64,000 nt of DNA from Tetragonia tetragonoides (Eukaryota; Streptophyta; Magnoliopsida; Caryophyllales; Aizoaceae): the NCBI GenBank assembly GCA_038025085.1, contig CM076143.1, positions 36,416,501 through 36,480,500 of the forward strand, written 5' to 3'. Positions 63,203 through 64,000 of this stretch are shown piece after piece; position 1 is the stretch's first letter, and each line of letters starts with the position of its first letter. Both the position numbers and the translations under genes were made by a program. Below the pieces are notes generated by a model, which was given only the letters and a program-made list of their open reading frames with translations, did not search any database and had not been told where the DNA came from.

Positions 63203-64000
63203 TTACATGATGAAGGCCTCCTCTGCCTCCTGTACCTCCTGTACCTCCTCTACTTCTTGTCCTGCCACCCCTGCCACCCTGTTACCTCTGCCACCCCTGC
63301 CTGCAACTTCCCCTCTTCCTTTTCTTCTTGTTTTTGAGGTTGCAGGTTCATCAGTGAAAGCCATGGTGTGTAGTAGCAGATGGTTCTTCAGCAACCACAT
63401 CCTTCCTTGGCCTTCCCTTTGCCTTCCTTGGTGGAGGTGCAAAGGCAGGGTCATCCATGTGTGTGCACTTCCTCTTTGTGTGGTCTTTGGCCCTAGAAAC
63501 ACTGCAGTGTAACTCTAACCCATGCCTAGTTAACTTCCCAGGCCTCTTAGGGTCCTCATATGGATCTTTCTTTCTATTTTTCTTAGGTCTTCCTGGGCCT
63601 ATCTTAATTGGGGGGGGGGGGGATCTAGTGGCAAGGTTACCTCAGGCCAGTGCCTTTGACCAACACATGGGACAATGGTCCTTGTGTAAGCAGCTAGATA
63701 GGCATGCTTTTTGTAAACATCACTAACCAACACCTCTGCTTTGCCTCTAAGGAAAAACACACATGCAACTGCATGGCAACATGGAATACCCCTAAGTTCC
63801 CACTGCCTGCAAGTACAAGTTCCTTTCTCCAAATCAACAAAAACTTCATCCATTAGTAGGGCTCTGTTATATGACCTTTTCACATGACTGACTTGAAAAA
63901 TGGTGTCTGAAGAAGGCACCACATGGCAGTTGCAAGATTCATCTTTCTCCTTCTCCAATTTCTCCATAATTCTAGGACAAACATCAAACACAAATGACAA
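63203..64000 (-). pseudogene. MuDR-type transposase, C-terminal part, frameshifted, truncated by the window edge
   Basis: Minus strand from 64000. A pre-SWIM region is followed by a SWIM zinc finger CTCRQWELRGIPCCHAVAC (about 63830-63770), the hallmark of plant MULE transposases just after the catalytic core. VLVSDVYKKHAYLAAY and W/P-rich sequence follow, with a Pro run at the 13-G tract (63610-63622). Then come PIKIGPGRPKKNRKKDPYED and a zinc-knuckle-like CSVSRAKDHTKRKC with Ser for the second Cys. An AT-hook-like GRPRK and a Gly/Arg tail (GRGEVAGRGGRGN) end it. The frame changes at the homopolymer and again near 63375, so this copy is probably dead. The DDE core lies beyond the window. Confidence 0.85.

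Larger units (their letters stand above)
61749..64000. mobile_element. Left part of a Mutator-like element with two convergent genes
   Basis: A probable terminal region begins near 61749 (GGAAAATTGGACGCGAATAA). It contains three copies of AATAATC(C/T)CAAGTT (about 61765, 61792 and 61823), a pattern expected of a subterminal repeat. Inside are a GRF zinc-finger gene on the plus strand and a MuDR-type transposase on the minus strand. The right end lies outside the window, so the boundary and class rest on the transposase and the left end. Confidence 0.55.

Overview
This is a stretch of nuclear DNA from a flowering plant, a eudicot by general character. The evidence is spliced genes with short GT-AG introns, a plant-specific RNA-directed DNA methylation gene, and plant-type L1 retrotransposons carrying a DUF4283/zinc-knuckle ORF1 and an ORF2 with endonuclease, RT, zf-RVT and RNase H. 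The species cannot be fixed from sequence alone. Only three host genes are convincing; most of the rest is layered transposon DNA and satellite.

Layout. (1) 237-10818, minus strand: an 18-exon gene for KTF1/SPT5L, the NGN-KOW protein with a GW-rich Argonaute-binding tail that acts in RNA-directed DNA methylation. Its introns carry a tRNA-derived SINE, a MITE, a SINE-like fragment and a long (TA)n run. (2) 11077-19089, minus: a 5'-truncated LINE split by a 4.6-kb non-autonomous CACTA element (13480-18081, TSD TTA). (3) 20905-22405: a LINE RNase H relic split by a second, smaller CACTA-like element. (4) 22474-41472: a four-level nest. A full-length LINE (18-bp TSD) has its ORF1 broken by a hAT element (perfect 8-bp TSD). 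The hAT is broken by a third CACTA-like element, and that one holds a nearly intact young LINE (15-bp TSD). (5) 42930-45302, plus: a four-exon gene for the nascent-polypeptide-associated complex alpha subunit, with a TATA box and telobox. (6) 46100-50995: AT-rich DNA with a short head-to-tail array of Helitron-like ends, running into 14 copies of a 169-bp satellite. (7) 52876-57814, plus: mitochondrial ribosomal protein bL28 in two coding exons with a 4.3-kb intron. (8) 59083-64000: a Tourist-type MITE, a LINE relic split by a long-TIR MITE with about 9-bp TSDs, and the left part of a Mutator-like element. That element carries a GRF zinc-finger/coiled-coil/membrane-tail gene facing a MuDR-type transposase.

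The three host genes do not form a pathway. KTF1 is a transposon-silencing factor, NAC-alpha works at cytosolic ribosomes and bL28m in mitochondrial ribosomes. The strongest leads are the nested transposon stack, the convergent GRF/transposase pair in the Mutator-like element, and the 169-bp satellite array attached to Helitron-like ends. Exon boundaries were placed by eye from GT-AG rules, reading phase and protein family knowledge; no database search was run.
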